64,000 nucleotides of DNA from Epiperipatus broadwayi (lineage: Eukaryota; Onychophora; Udeonychophora; Euonychophora; Peripatidae). The position numbers were made by a program, and so were the translations under genes. The DNA is taken from assembly GCA_028023455.1 (NCBI GenBank), contig JAQFVV010006256.1, positions 806,001 to 870,000 on the forward strand, given 5' to 3'. Shown here in pieces: positions 25,101 to 37,498 of the stretch. How positions within the stretch are numbered: the stretch's first letter is position 1; every line of letters begins with the position of its first letter. Under the pieces are notes generated by a model, which saw only the letters and a program-made list of their open reading frames with translations, did no database searches and was not told where the DNA came from.

Positions 25101-28100
25101 TTCGACTTATTAAAATATTATTGATGGTGATATTATTATATTTCGATAGGAGTTTTCAATTCTATAATTTTTTTGAGATATTAATCTTGATTCATGTTCA
25201 TATTTATTGTGTTTTGAAGAATTTTATTTGTTTCTTGTAATTAAGCAAAAAACAAATTCTAAATCTTGTCTGCACAACTCCAAGTATAAATTCCAATTTT
25301 TATTTTCTAATTTTCTCTATAAAAAATAGAATTGAAAATAAGTTTATAGAATTTTACATTTGTCTAAACTAAAGGCTTGTAATTATGGCAATCTGCCTGT
25401 AGTTATGTGTTAAGACTATTTCCATCATCTATTGCATTGTTAAATGTTATTTGAAAAATTCAAACTTTATTTATAATTTTTCAACTATAGTCAACTGAAT
25501 AGTAATAGTTTTATACTAAGGTGTGTACTGTTATTAATAAATAAATGTAAAAAAAAGTATAAATAAAGTTTGAATTCTTCAAAAAACATTTAACTAGACA
25601 ATGGAAATAGTCCAACATACATTTATAGATCTCTAGTTTCTTAAATCTCTTCTCTATTTTTTTGTACAATAGTAATACAAGAGTATTTTTCCACTGATAT
25701 TTTGTAAACAAAAATACTAGTATAATCAATTTTTATCCATCAGTTTTAATCATTTCAACTGCTATTAACATTTTCCCTAGGTGACTTCCCATTTTTCATA
25801 TTTGAAATTGTGAATTCTATTTTAGTAGGAAATACAACTAAATTTCTCTTTTGCTACTTTGATACTAAAAGGCAACCTAATTTGTATAAACAAAAAAAGC
25901 AATTCTTGAATTTATTTTATAATCTCTTTTTATCAATGAATTCAGTTCTATCTAATTTTTTATTACATGTGATTGGAAAGCATCACTAATTACTTTTTTT
26001 AAACATGTTTTAATGTATATCTTGGATTTACTATTTACATCTATTCTTTATTATTATCTATTTTGTAATTTTTTTAAAAAAAGGTTAGTCCACATGTTTC
26101 ACAAATACATGCATAAATAAGTCCTTTTTTTTCTATTTAATGCTATTAAGATTTCATTATATTTATTATGCAATTTGAAAAATTACAATATTTTTTTGTA
26201 TTGAATTAAATATTTTTGTAAAATTTCTTAAGATGTTTGAATGGTAAGCAATTTATTTTTCATAAACTGATATATTAATATACTTATTAAAATCTGATCA
26301 AAAAAAGACAAACCTTTAATTTAAAAAATAGCTCTACTTGATTTTCTGCTGTATTATACTTCAAGAATGTCTCTCAAAAAAAAAAACAATTAGTCAGAAT
26401 ACAAGGTTCTATTAGCCATATTAGTCATGTAAGAAAGTTTTGATGAAAATGCCCATTGGTGATCTGCTGAATATACCTAGATTTTCCAGAAAAATGTTCA
26501 AATGAGATTAAGATTTTAAAATGTTATCTACGAAATAGTAGGTAACATTTTTAAATCAATTTTTTGCCTTACAATTTCTCTAAAAAATATTTCTGAAATA
26601 GTCATCTTATGACTTTCTTAGCATCATCAAACTTTTTTTTTTAAGTTTGTGATTTGAAGACTTGAAAAGTATTTCCTTTAATCTTGGCATTACTGATCAG
26701 AGAAAATTTGTTTGTCAAATATGTAATATATTTGTATTTTTCCCCTATCAATTTAGGAAAGTTTTTTATATAAAAACTTTAGTCTGATATGTTAAGCAGA
26801 AAAGTTACTTTCTCAAGAATAACACTGTGGGTTGTTCATATATTTCTTGTCTGGGATAAGTGAGGTACATTTTAGCCAATTCTTCTGAATACAGTGATTT
26901 TTCTTATTCCTATAAAAAAAAAAAAACAGTACTTAAGAGTAATCTAACTGCAACTCTAGTAGAAATAGAATGACTTTTAGATCTCCAAATATTACACTTA
27001 CATTTTCTAATAATGCATATTTTGTAAAAGCAACTTTCATGTTGTCATATGAGTCAAGTTTACAGCATGTGTAGTAGGTCCAGAAAAAAAAAATCTATTA
27101 TAAAAGACCATTTTCAATCTGATTATTAAAAAGTCAATGACCAAATGCTACTTTCCATGTTGTGTTCATCACTAAGGTGCCAGCGACTAAATTAGATCTT
27201 TTATAAAACATAAGTTTGTTTTGTTGGGAGAATTTTTTGATATCATTAAAGTCATTTTAGAAAAAAAAAAGTAAAAAGTATTATTCAATCAAATTGAGTA
27301 GATTTCAGTTTTTTAATTATTAATTTAAAAATTCAGTTACATTTTAAATAATCCAACTAATGAACAATATCAATTAGATTGCCTTGTGATAATAAATGTG
27401 GTTCACTGGAAGAACAGGTAACCTAAAATATTATATAAGAAATTTCTTAAATGTTTTTTAGAAAAATGTGCTCCAGCTTTGGATGATTCTTTATCTCTTA
27501 AGTTATATACTTTGGTGGATATAATGATAATGGATAATTTGACTCACTTCATCTGATAGAGTATTTCATTAATCACTTTGTTTTTGAGGTGATTTCAGCA
27601 ATCTACTAAATGATTTTTCAAATTCTGCCAAATCATTAGAATAGTAAATAGTATGTGACATGAATTACTTAACTCCTGTGAAGAATCTTGCATATATCAC
27701 ACAATAAATTAGAGGAACCTATCTCTGAATTAAAGTTTAACATTTATTTCATTAAAGTTGTAATTTTTTAGAATTTAAAGATTAACTTATCATATACATA
27801 GTATAAAGAATTGAAATAATTAAAACAGTTCTGTAGCAAAAACTCAATATTGTATAAATTAGCAAAATAATAATTTAAAAATGAGCAAAAACATTAATTG
27901 TTAATTCTATAGTTACAAACTAAACTCATGCCTAAACAGATATATATAGTGCGACATTCAGGTCTTATAGTCATAATATCACTTACTGATATTAATGGTC
28001 TTAAACTCTTTTGTTTTATAAAAATAGCAAGTTGATATATATACATGATAGTACACAAATTACAACTAAAAATGATTGTAAACTTTTAAAATATCTTTTT

Positions 28101-29100
28101 GTAAAATAAATATATATATTTTGTAAATAGTCTTTTAGAGTGAACAAAATTTCATGCTTCTATTTATTTAAATGAATATAAAAAAACAAAAACAAAAAAC
28201 AACTTTCTTTTCTTTATTTAATTTTGAGTTTAAAAAAAATAAAATTAAGCTAATGGTTTTTTAATAATGTGATTTTCAAAAAAGATTTATTTTATTTAAA
28301 GATTAATTTTAACTTTCTTTTTTCTTTTAATAATAATTAATCATCATAAAGTACATTTTTAAAGATATGGTAATTAGAAAAGTATATTAATAAAGAGGTA
28401 ATTAATTGTTTACCAAATTTTTTAAGAGTAGCTAACTAAAGAATATCAAGTTTGTTACTTTAATAATAAGTTCATTATCATATTTTTATAGCTTTGTTTT
28501 TGAAGTTAAGCATAATATAATGCATTTTTACACTTGAAAGATTAGTTTTTCAAAAGTTTATATCTGATTTATTTATTAAATAAAATTTCTTAGCAAAGCT
28601 TGTATTAATTCCAAGGGTCTATTAATTAAGTCATTAGTAAGAACTACAGCTTTTGGATTACTATTATTCACAATTCAGCAATGATGATCAACTAAATAAT
28701 TTTTGCATCACCATATTGTCTATCCCATTAAATAGTCTAAAAAACCCATCAAAAAACTTATTGCAATTTGAAGCTGTCAATTTAAGGAAGAGTTGCTGAA
28801 AAATAGTTCACATATTTTAAATCTGAAGAAAACTGTTTTATAATTAATAATTTCAAAACCCAAGAAATTCATCTTGCCTAGACTATATACAGAAAACTGG
28901 AATTCACATGTTTTTATTACATATCAATCTATACTCAACTTTATTTAAAGAGCAAAAAAAAGCATAAAGTATAAAAATCTCTAGAGTATTAATAAGTAAG
29001 AAACTTATTTTTTAAGTACATACTAAAAAATTCCCTGGGCAAGACAAAGAAAAAAAACAAAATAATTTAATCATTTTTAATTAAACTATTTTGTACCTTT
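22140..29100. other. AT-rich stretch, no gene recognised
   Basis: Very A/T-rich DNA with numerous homopolymer runs. Short frames at 23,807-23,989, 23,941-24,174, 25,013-25,240 and 25,511-25,729 show no motif and reflect composition. A faint possibility of decayed coding on minus at 26.0-27.8 kb could not be tied to any family. Confidence 0.45.
25408..25620. repeat. Small inverted repeat
   Basis: Arms of roughly 70 bp: 25,412-25,480 (TGTTAAATGTTATTTGAAAAATTCAAACTTTATTTATAA region) is the near-complement of 25,550-25,612 (ATAAATAAAGTTTGAATTCTTCAAAAAACATTTAAC region). Both arms also carry the GACTATTTCC/GGAAATAGTC pair. The spacer is about 70 bp. This is likely a MITE or foldback remnant. Confidence 0.65.
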
Positions 29101-29860
29101 CAGCTGCTTGACTCGTAAAAAAACGAGAAGATTTGATGTCACTCTAAATTGGCTACTTTTTATCCCACGTATACCTATTATACGTCATTGGAAAGAAAAT
29201 CAAAAGTACTATAAGATGGTGCGCTCTTCAGAATTATTTTACAAGTAAAAAATCAATAAAAATGACCATTTATGTCAAACAAAACCAAAGCACCGCCTTC
29301 TCACCACCTTTTCTTGAATCTTATTGGCTGTCAAAATTCTGTCAAGAAGGAATATGGCTGCCAAAGAGTAAAAAGTTACGTTCGTTTTATGTTTTATTTC
29401 GAAAATGATAAACGAATGTTTACAACATTTTAAACAATATTTGAATTGAATTACAAATTATTATTGATAAAATAATACTAAAAATCAAATTATTTTAAAA
29501 AAATAGTTAAGATGTTACCAAGAATTATTTATTTATTGCTACATATTTATCGTAACGTAAAAGTGAAAAAAAATGATTACGTCAGAAATGTTTTTGGTTG
29601 GTCAAAATAACGTTACTTTAATTCCACCGCAATTGAATATTTTTTAAATTATAAATCAAATTTTGTTTTTGAAAAGACTTTTGTTTACTTTCATAATCTG
29701 ACAAATTATTAATATACTTTTTACAAATGAAACTAACATATTTATATTATTAAAAGATGAATCTATTTTAACAATTGATTTTGTTAAAGTTGTGAGTTGG
29801 CCAATTAAAAGTTTTGATTTTTAACTCATTCAGCCAATTATATAATCAGCGCTTAAAAGG
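29100..29860. promoter_or_regulatory. CpG-retaining segment with CCAAT-type sites
   Basis: CpG and balanced bases are commoner here than in flanking DNA. CCAAT boxes occur in both orientations (ATTGG near 29,323; CCAAT near 29,798 and 29,831). A small perfect hairpin, ACGTATA-CCTAT-TATACGT, lies near 29,168. A Kozak-like GGAATATGGCTGCC occurs at 29,350-29,363. The ATG at 29,354 is followed by four codons and a possible donor (GA|GTAAAA at 29,367/29,368). Without splicing, the frame stops at once. The segment could be a bidirectional promoter with a first exon, or an old repeat. No transcript evidence is available. Confidence 0.3.
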
Positions 29861-30874
29861 TTAATTTAGTTTTTTTTTTTTTTTATAATGTTGAATATTA
29901 AATCAAATATAAATTTTATAAAATTACATTTTAAAATACTAATTATTCTTCTATCAATCAACAGAATAATTCAATTGAATATATGTGTACATTGCTTTAT
30001 ATATTATAAATCTGTTTTTTTAAAACATAAATGTTCACACATTTATAAATAAAAGGTAGATATATTATTTTAAAAATTGGCTTTATTCACACTGAACAAG
30101 CTTTCAGTACAATGTGTACCATAATCATAGCTATATTACATTATTATAATTGCTGGCATTTAAGTCTATATTCAAATTCATTTCAATTTGTTGTGTAATT
30201 ATGTAAATTTTATTTAAAATCTTTTTAGAGAGCCCATTTCATCGAGATAAGGATGCTGGTTTCTTTTGTTTATCACAAATTAATCTTTGGCTATGGTCCA
30301 AGCCTTATTAATTTTTCCTTTTTTATTCTCCCTCTCAGTACAAACAATTTTTGCTTTGGATAAATAGAATTTATGGTCAGGGTACATTTATCTTTTCTTT
30401 ATAAATGTCTGAACATTTATATGTTTAAAATTACAAGTGCAAAGAAAAGAGATAAGATATTAAAGGAATTATGTACAAATCTGTTTATAAATTAATTATA
30501 GTAATTTAAATAATTTTTTTTATTTAAATATTCTTAATACTTTATTTTAGATTTAATATTTCTTCTATATATGTGTGCTATGATTGATTAGCATATTGAA
30601 CTTACATTTTCATAAACTGAAAAAGTCAACTGTCCGCTATAAGTGCATGTTATTAATTAATTGCTGTGTCAAGAGAGTAGATGATGCCTCCAAACAAATG
30701 TTATTTCTTTCATTAGATGTGTGCATAACTTGAATTACTGCATATATACACTGCACTTAACTAATGCCTTTAGATGTCTTTTTAATAAAATTGATGCTCA
30801 ATAGATAAATTGATCATCATTACCTTCACATTTTGGGCAGCTCACTGTGAAACTACACATAATAATAATTAATT
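29861..30874. other. AT-rich stretch, nothing recognised
   Basis: No supported feature. Confidence 0.5.
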
Positions 30875-31029
30875 AATAAGCATTTATTTTATATAGTGCA
30901 TGTTTATAAATTGTAATACATTAAAGGTCAGCCTGTCAAGCTATTGTGCATGCACTTTTTATGAGTGTTAATAATAAATGAATACTTTGACTCCCAACAC
31001 AAGATATAGTATTTAAGAAAGAATAAAAT
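30875..31029 (+). repeat. 155-bp direct repeat, copy 1
   Basis: Pairs with 31,213-31,367, same length and about 95% identical. This copy carries TpG/CpA where copy 2 has CpG at three positions (AGTGCATG, GCATGCACTT, TATGAGTG). The unit holds GACTCCCAACACAAGATATAG near its right end. Confidence 0.9.
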
Positions 31030-31212
31030 GAATCCACTTATTCTATCCAACCCAAATGCTTATATATGGGTAAATCTTAAGTACTGGAAGTGAAAGCGTG
31101 AGGATAGACCACTCATTTTAAATTACTGTTTACGATGTCTGAATGAATGACGCCGACGAAATTATCTAGAATTTACTAAACAGCATTTTCAAATGAAACT
31201 TAAACATATGTA

Positions 31213-31367
31213 AATAAGCATTTATTTTATATAGCGCATGTTTATAAATTGTAATACATTAAAGATCAGCCTTTCAAACTATTGTGCATGCGCTTTTTAC
31301 GAGTGTTAATAATAAATGAATACTTTGACTCCCAACACAAGATATAGTATTTAGGAAAGAATAAAAT
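31213..31367 (+). repeat. 155-bp direct repeat, copy 2
   Basis: Less decayed partner of the repeat at 30,875. It keeps CpG in AGCGCATG, GCATGCGCTT and TACGAGTG. The 183 bp between the copies includes an unusually CpG-dense word, GACGCCGACGAAATT, near 31,150. Confidence 0.9.
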
Positions 31368-32439
31368 TAATTAACTAAGATCTTGTTCATTTTATAATAT
31401 TTTTGAAGCCATAATATATAGTTATTTGAAATATATAGGTTGCTTTATTCAAGTTGATAATGTAAAATTAAATTTTTTCTGCTTATTGCATATACAACTA
31501 ATTGGGATAATTAAAACATTTCTGTAGTACGACAAAACATCTAGATAAATAAATATTACAAGGTTAGTATCAAAATATCAAAAACATTTAAAAAAGGAGA
31601 AAATCACATTACTTGTATGATATCTAAGATTAAATTGCCATTGTTTTCCGCATTAGGCTTATGTCTAAACATATATTATCTAAACAATTTATTGATATCA
31701 CAATTTATTTTGAAAGAGATATTAGATCTTTCACTCTACAGGAATAAATTGCATTAATTTTACAGTTGTTCCAGATCACATCTTCATCATTTCTTTCAAT
31801 ATAGATCATTAACACAATTCAATTTACAAATGCTAAATTTATTGCATACATTTGATACCAATGTCTTTTATGATTACATTAGTGATCATGACAACATACA
31901 AAAATATCAACATGGTGGCCAATGAAACTAAGCTAATAATATATATATATATATTTGATTCAATATCAAAACATATATTTTATATGTACAACAAAATCCT
32001 TAGAGCAAAGTTGTTTTTTAAGGAGTGTAAAGTATATACTACTTACAGGTTAACCTGGACACCAAGGTTGATTATGGATAATTATGGACAATAAAACTCA
32101 ATATATATATTGTAACAAGAAGTATATATACACAGTACAAAAATATGCATACATATATGAGTTACATAATATTATTAATGAAATAGGAAAAATAAAATTA
32201 TATTTCAATATTTTATTATTTAAAAAAAAAAAAGTAAAAATTTATGAGATTAAGTTAAAATACTGATTATAAAACTTATCTTTCATTTGTTTTGTTTATT
32301 TAAAACTAAAAGAGAGAATTTTCCAAAAAAAAATAATTCAAAGAGCATAATAAATTTTGTTAAAAGGTAAGTGTAATTAACTTATATTGTTTGAAATTTA
32401 ACATATAATTAAAACAAATTTTGTACAAGATGTAATCAG
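31368..32439. other. AT-rich stretch, nothing recognised
   Basis: Includes AT-repeat tracts near 31,940 and 32,100. The 80- and 60-codon frames here have only A/T-driven composition. Confidence 0.45.
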
Positions 32440-32552
32440 TTCTGGACATAAATTCCAGACTGATTAACTTATTCGTTATTACGAGTGCTTAAAACGCTCA
32501 AGAAATTTCAAATTATAAACATCCGGCTTGAGGTTAAGATTAACGGAAATCT

Positions 32553-32738
32553 ATGCAGGCTATGCATATGCTTTTCAGATCTTCTTCTCCATCTTTGTCT
32601 GCAGATTCCAAAAAGGTAATTTTTATTTTTCTACGATAAAAATTAAAAATTTTATGATAATTTTTGTGATCAAGTAGATTTAATTTTTTTGTCTTTCTCT
32701 CATTTCTTTGTTAGTTACTGGAGAACAGTTCAGCGTAA
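32553..32738 (+). CDS. Candidate spliced short ORF (two exons, unknown protein)
   Basis: Exon A runs to 32,615 (AAAAAG|GTAATT donor). A 99-nt intron follows, 32,616-32,714, with a strong pyrimidine tract (TTTGTCTTTCTCTCATTTCTTTGTTAG). Exon B starts at 32,715 and ends at 32,805 with a consensus donor, TATTG|GTAAGTA. Splicing joins an ATG at 32,553 in frame to a stop at 32,736-32,738, giving 28 residues rich in Ser and Lys (RSSSPSLSADSKK centre). The ORF may be a real small peptide, an upstream ORF in a 5' leader, or chance in a non-coding transcript. A similarly patterned short ORF lies at 33,629-33,706. The function is not recognised. The intron signals are the firm part; the coding claim is weak. 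Confidence 0.35.
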
Positions 32739-33339
32739 AATTATAACGGAAAAAAGTTTTACTTTTTCCGCTGTATTTTGAAGAAAATGTTATGAGGGCT
32801 TATTGGTAAGTATTTTTATTTTTCTATATTTTTTTAAGTATTATTTTATTTTATGTTTTTTAATTATATATTTTTTAATTATTGTTTTATATATATTGTA
32901 CCGAGGTACATTGTGACCGAATGTGTTAATATTTTTAAGAGTAAAAATGTTTAAGAAATTTCGTTTTAAAAATCAAAGTAAAATAAAAGTTTTAAAAGTT
33001 TAGAACAAAAGATTAGGATAGGGAGGGTTATTGTTAAAGAAAGGAAATCAAACGATTGTAAAAGGAGGGTAACATTTTAGAAATAATAATAATAAAAAAA
33101 GAATTGAAATAAAAAATAATTTAATATTATATTTTTAATAAAAAATAAATAAATAAAAATATGGAGTTCGTTTTGTCTTATAATAAAAGAATTGAATGTG
33201 TGCGTGTATAAATACATTTTGAATAAAGGAAAGGAATTTTAAAAGACAATGGAGAGCTAATGTAATAAAACAAAAAGAAATCTAATTAAACGGCTAAGAA
33301 ATTAACAAAGAAACTAAAAATTGATATTCACCTAAACCA

Positions 33340-33470
33340 ACAACCAATGGAAAGGATCAGAGACTTTAAATAAAAGAAACAGAAGCCCAATCGAAGCAAA
33401 ATCAAATGTACGATGGATCCGCGAGATAATAAGCGCTGGGTATAAAAGAAGCAAACTTTGTATTATTAAA
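33340..33470 (+). promoter_or_regulatory. Candidate Pol II promoter (CCAAT plus TATA)
   Basis: A CCAAT box (CAACCAATGG, near 33,351) lies about 85 bp before GGGTATAAAAGAAG (TATA near 33,438). The CpG-containing stretch ATCCGCGAGATAATAAGCGC lies between them. This spacing would put initiation near 33,465-33,470. It precedes the short ORF at 33,629. An LTR of an unidentified retroelement could look the same. Confidence 0.4.
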
Positions 33471-33628
33471 ATTAATCATCAAAAATTATTATTCAAAGAA
33501 AAATTCATTCAAAAAAAATTATTAATCAAAAAAAAAAAAATTAAAAAAATTTTAGAATCAAAGAATCAAAATAAAACTGCAGAAGCTACTATTTGAAGAA
33601 AATGATGCATTGCTGAACACATTGTATC

Positions 33629-33706
33629 ATGCAGCTGTCCAAAGCCTTCTCTGCAGCACCATCAGCAGATAGTTCAAAGAAAAAACCATGTTTGGGTGAA
33701 GTCTAA
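33629..33706 (+). CDS. Candidate short ORF, 25 residues, unknown
   Basis: Begins MQLSKAFSAAPSADSSKKKP and ends four to five residues later at a TAA. The MQ start and the SPS-ADS-KK pattern resemble the spliced ORF 1 kb upstream (32,553-32,738), suggesting a duplicated exon or two decayed copies of one element. It lies about 160 bp downstream of the TATA-like site. No domain is recognised. After the stop, other frames contain a RKDLQEVSANQLKSTF-like stretch, so this could be a frameshifted remnant of a longer protein. Confidence 0.25.
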   Translation: MQLSKAFSAAPSADSSKKKPCLGEV

Positions 33707-35760
33707 GGAACAGTGGAGGGTCCATGCCGAGATCCATGTGTGTCATATAACATCACAAATTAAGAAAAGATCTACAAGAAGTTAGCGCTAATCAGTTGAA
33801 ATCAACATTCTACAGAAGCTAAATTTTTTATACTCATGTAAAATCAAATTCAAATCCTAGATAACATTTCAATTTTCTTGTTCTCCAATTCTTGATCTTT
33901 AAGCCGTGGTAGATAAGTAAATAAAAAAATTTAACTTTTACAAACTAGTATCTTCAGGGTAGGAATTATATTGGCTCCATTGTTCAACTTTTATTCAGAA
34001 TTATTGTGTGTATGTATGAATTTTAATTAAATATGTTCTGTATTTTTTTTTTTTATTTCAAATGTATTAAAATATTTATTCAAATGAAAAGAGTGTGCGT
34101 GGTTGTATTACGAGACAAAGCGATTATTTTAAGAAAAAAGAGTGAGAAATTGTTGTTGAAATATTTATGTTAATAGAACGAATGTACACATTTATTATGA
34201 GATAATATGTTTAATTTATGGAAATAGAGCGGAGTGAAATATATAATTGTTATTGAGAAGTGATTTAAGTTGAAACTAAAAGAGTAGGGAATATCTTTTG
34301 AAATAAGGATTTTTTGAATGATGCTAAAGTTTTATCGTGCGGTAAATAATTTTTTATTATTACGAAATAGAATTTTAAAATGGGCGGAGATTTTTAAGAC
34401 AGCTACAATTCGATGAGCTAGCTGGGATTTCAAGTACTAGATTCATTGCTGGTCGAGCAAACGTGTTAATTATTCCATGATTAACTGGCGCCTAAAGACA
34501 TCTCCTTAAAATAAATAAAGTATTTGGTTGGCCAATGTTTTAATTTAGTAGCCAAGTGTTTATATTATTGTTAGCTTGCTGCCAATGATATTGCCCACTC
34601 CACCTGAAGGACCAGAAACCTTCAGAGATAGGATAGTTTGTTAATGAGGGAAGAGTAAAAATATATTTCTATTTTTATTACTATTAAAAAAAAGGTGGAC
34701 GGTTCAATATATTTTGATAAAAAAATTACTATTAAAACTAACATATAAAAAAAAGAAAGATCGTGATTGTCTACATTTTTTTCTATAATGTGAGCTTAGT
34801 CTTTGAATTAATTGATATGAGACAAAAATAAATATATTTTGGAAATATAATGACCTGATTTAGATGTTTCTATAATTTCTTTTCTGCATTTTAATAATAG
34901 TAACATTATGCAAATGCTAAAAGTAATGATTTGACAGTACATAAACTTAGGCCAATTATAGATTTGCAATATAAATTTCAAAGCTGCATATTTTTTAATT
35001 ATTATTTTATTCTATGTTTTTTTAATTATTATTTTATTATATATTTTTAATTATTTTTTTATATATATATTTGATAAAAAAATTACTATCGAAACTAACA
35101 TAAAAGTAACAGTTTTGACATTATATATATATATAAACTACAAACGTATGTACATCAAGCTTAACTCTATGATGAATTTAATATTTTATTCACTTTTTAT
35201 TTTTATTATTTTGTATATAGTGACTATTTTAGTAATACTTTTTAATAAATTACAAACTGTATTGAAGTTCTTTATTACAATGTTCAAATTATACTAATTA
35301 TTGATCAATATTAACTACTTGTTATAAGGGATGTTATTAGGGATGTCTTATACACTGCAAACCCCTGTATGGAAATGCATTTTGAAGGATTACCGAGAAA
35401 AATGAAAAGTATTAATGTCTTTATTCTATGAAATTTTCAAATGATGGATTACTTTAGGTAAGTATTATTATATACCAAATTTTTAGAAATTTTATGATGA
35501 ATCCAACTAACCTACTAACAAAACAATAGTTTTAAGTTGTTTTCATGATAATTTTGAATTTATAAACTACTATGAAAATGATTATTAGAAATATTAACTT
35601 TTATTCTATTTTTTATTACTTTAAATATCAACTATATTTTTTTCAATTTAATTACATTCTTTGGGGTTTTATGTTTCAAAAAATATATATTATGTCATTT
35701 TGAGTAATATAAATTTAATTCATGATAAAATTTGTGGATTAACATAATTTTTTAAATATT
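33707..35760. other. CpG-retaining, unassigned DNA
   Basis: From 34,080 to 34,620 several CpG sites and two CCAAT sites (near 34,529 and 34,583) occur. The rest is A/T-rich with TTTTTAATTATTATTTTAT-type near-repeats around 32,850 and 34,990-35,060. No coding region is supported. Confidence 0.35.
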
Positions 35761-35764
35761 CAAT

Positions 35765-35802
35765 ATGGCCGCTTCAGCAGTCAATAAGTTAAATAACAAT
35801 AG
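35765..35802 (+). CDS. Candidate first coding exon (very weak)
   Basis: CAATATGGCCGCTTC is a Kozak- and YY1-like start context. The frame reads MAASAVNKLNNN and then reaches AATAG|GTACTA, a possible donor at 35,803. Without splicing it stops after one further codon. No downstream exon was found, so this may be chance. It is recorded because two similar ATGGC starts occur at 29,354 and, on minus, 56,454. Confidence 0.18.
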
Positions 35803-37040
35803 GTACTAAAATTCTGTGTAATTAAAAATATAAGTGAAAAAAAAGATCAAATGATTGATAACATGGGTAAAGACTCGAGCAGAAGTTGAATTCAGAGGGT
35901 ATAAAAACTGCAAATGCCAGGAAACAAAGAAAAAAAGGGGAGACAAAAAAAAGAGAGATAAAAAAGAAAAGAAAGCCGATAGCAGCAAAAAAGCAAAAAA
36001 AACAAAAGTTGAGAAAGAGTACACTGAGTGAGCTGACCAAGGAGTTGACCAGAGGCCACTGAGGCAGTTTCCAGAGAAATGGCAAGTAGTACACTGAGAA
36101 ATCTACAAGCTTTTACTTAAATGACCAAGTCCAGCAAGATGAATCAATCTTTATACGGTCATTGTAATAGAAAAATATGGTTAGACCAGAGCTGAGTGTT
36201 TGTTTTCTACCATCCATCTCCAGAACACCAATGATCAAATGCAGAAAATTAAGTCTGAATTGCCTGTGCTGATCTTTTTAACTGCCATGAACTAAATCAA
36301 CCAGATCTCACAGTAGTACACTGAGTCAGAAGAAAGTGACCAGCTACTACTAACAGAGACCCACTATGAATCTGGCAGGATAAGAAGACAGGAGTGATCA
36401 CCCAGATGTGGTATTAAAAACTTAGATAAATATGTCTAATGTCATAAACAGAACTTTTAAATTTCCTTTCTTATGAACTTTTAAATTTCATTTATTGTCA
36501 ATAGACAAATGATTGTTAAATATTGTTAGTTTTAATAAGTGTTCAAATTTTCTTTTAATATTTTAAATATTCCTTATAATTTTTTTTTTTTTTGTCTTTT
36601 AATAAATATCTTGTAAATTATTGGTGTGGTTTAAGTTTCTCCCTCTCACTTCATTTACCTATTGGTTTAAATAAATAAAAATATTTAGATAGTCTATGTT
36701 ATGCCAGTCTCATGCTTCAATAGCTGGCCAAGGATCAAGCACTTGAGGCATGCTAATGTCATCTGGAATCCAGTCAAAGGATGGATGGTGCCTGTGGGTT
36801 AAAACTCATTATAAATATTCCACGAGATGAGTCACACTTTGTGCAGTCATGGAGGTTTGCCTCAGTCTGGAAAGGTGACTATGGTTTATATTTTTTATTC
36901 AATCTTGGTCTGACTGAGGATATGGTTAATATATAAATATTGATATTTACTACTCCATTTGAGTAATGGGATCCTTAAAATATAAATAATTGCAAAAAAT
37001 AATAAACAGGTAAATCCCATTACAATATATATATATCACA
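35803..37040. other. Unassigned DNA with A-rich and repeated words
   Basis: A 36,010-36,330 block has balanced composition and three copies of AGTACACTGAG (near 36,017, 36,087 and 36,313). The two overlapping Phe/Ser-rich minus frames at 35,806-36,094 merely reflect an A/G-rich tract on plus. Confidence 0.4.
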
Positions 37041-37498
37041 TTAACGCAATATATACTTTTTAAAAAGTACTATCAGATTTTTTAAAAATATATAATCCTG
37101 TCTAATAATTAATTAATTAATGAAAAAAAAACCCACATATTTAATTTCTTATGACATTTTGGTCTTTCAATTATTGCTAGAAAAACAAACCCTCCCCCCT
37201 TTTTTTAAATATTAAAACTTAATCCCCTCTCTCTATCTTTTCACATTTTCCTATAAATTTAAAAAAAATTTTTTTTTCTTTATAACTTTTTATTAAAATT
37301 TATAGGAAAATGAGAAAAGATAGAGGCAGGGGTTTAAATTTTAATATTAAAAGGGAGGGGGGGTGTTTTCCTAGCAATAATTGAAAGGTAAGTGTCATAA
37401 GCAATTAAATATCACTTTATTTAATTAATTATTAGACAGAATTATATATTTTTAAAAAATCTGATGGTGTAATTAAAAAAATATATATATTGCATTAA
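37041..37498. mobile_element. Foldback (MITE-like) element
   Basis: Near-perfect long inverted repeat. The left arm starts TTAACGCAATATATAC and includes AATCCTGTCTAATAATTAATT, CTTATGACATTTTGG, CAATTATTGCTAGAAAA and CTATCTTTTCACATTTTCC. The right arm mirrors each of these: GGAAAATGAGAAAAGATAG, TTTTCCTAGCAATAATTG, AATTAATTATTAGACAG and ATATATTGCATTAA. The centre is near 37,268, with arms of about 220 bp. It has no coding capacity. I could not fix a target-site duplication because of the AT repeats at both ends. Confidence 0.85.

Noticed and set aside
26000-27760. Possible decayed hAT or BED-finger transposase on minus
   Set aside because: Some words look protein-like, but I could not place any diagnostic motif in order.
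35806-36094. Two overlapping Phe/Ser-rich minus frames
   Set aside because: Complement of an A/G-rich simple tract; composition alone explains the open frames.
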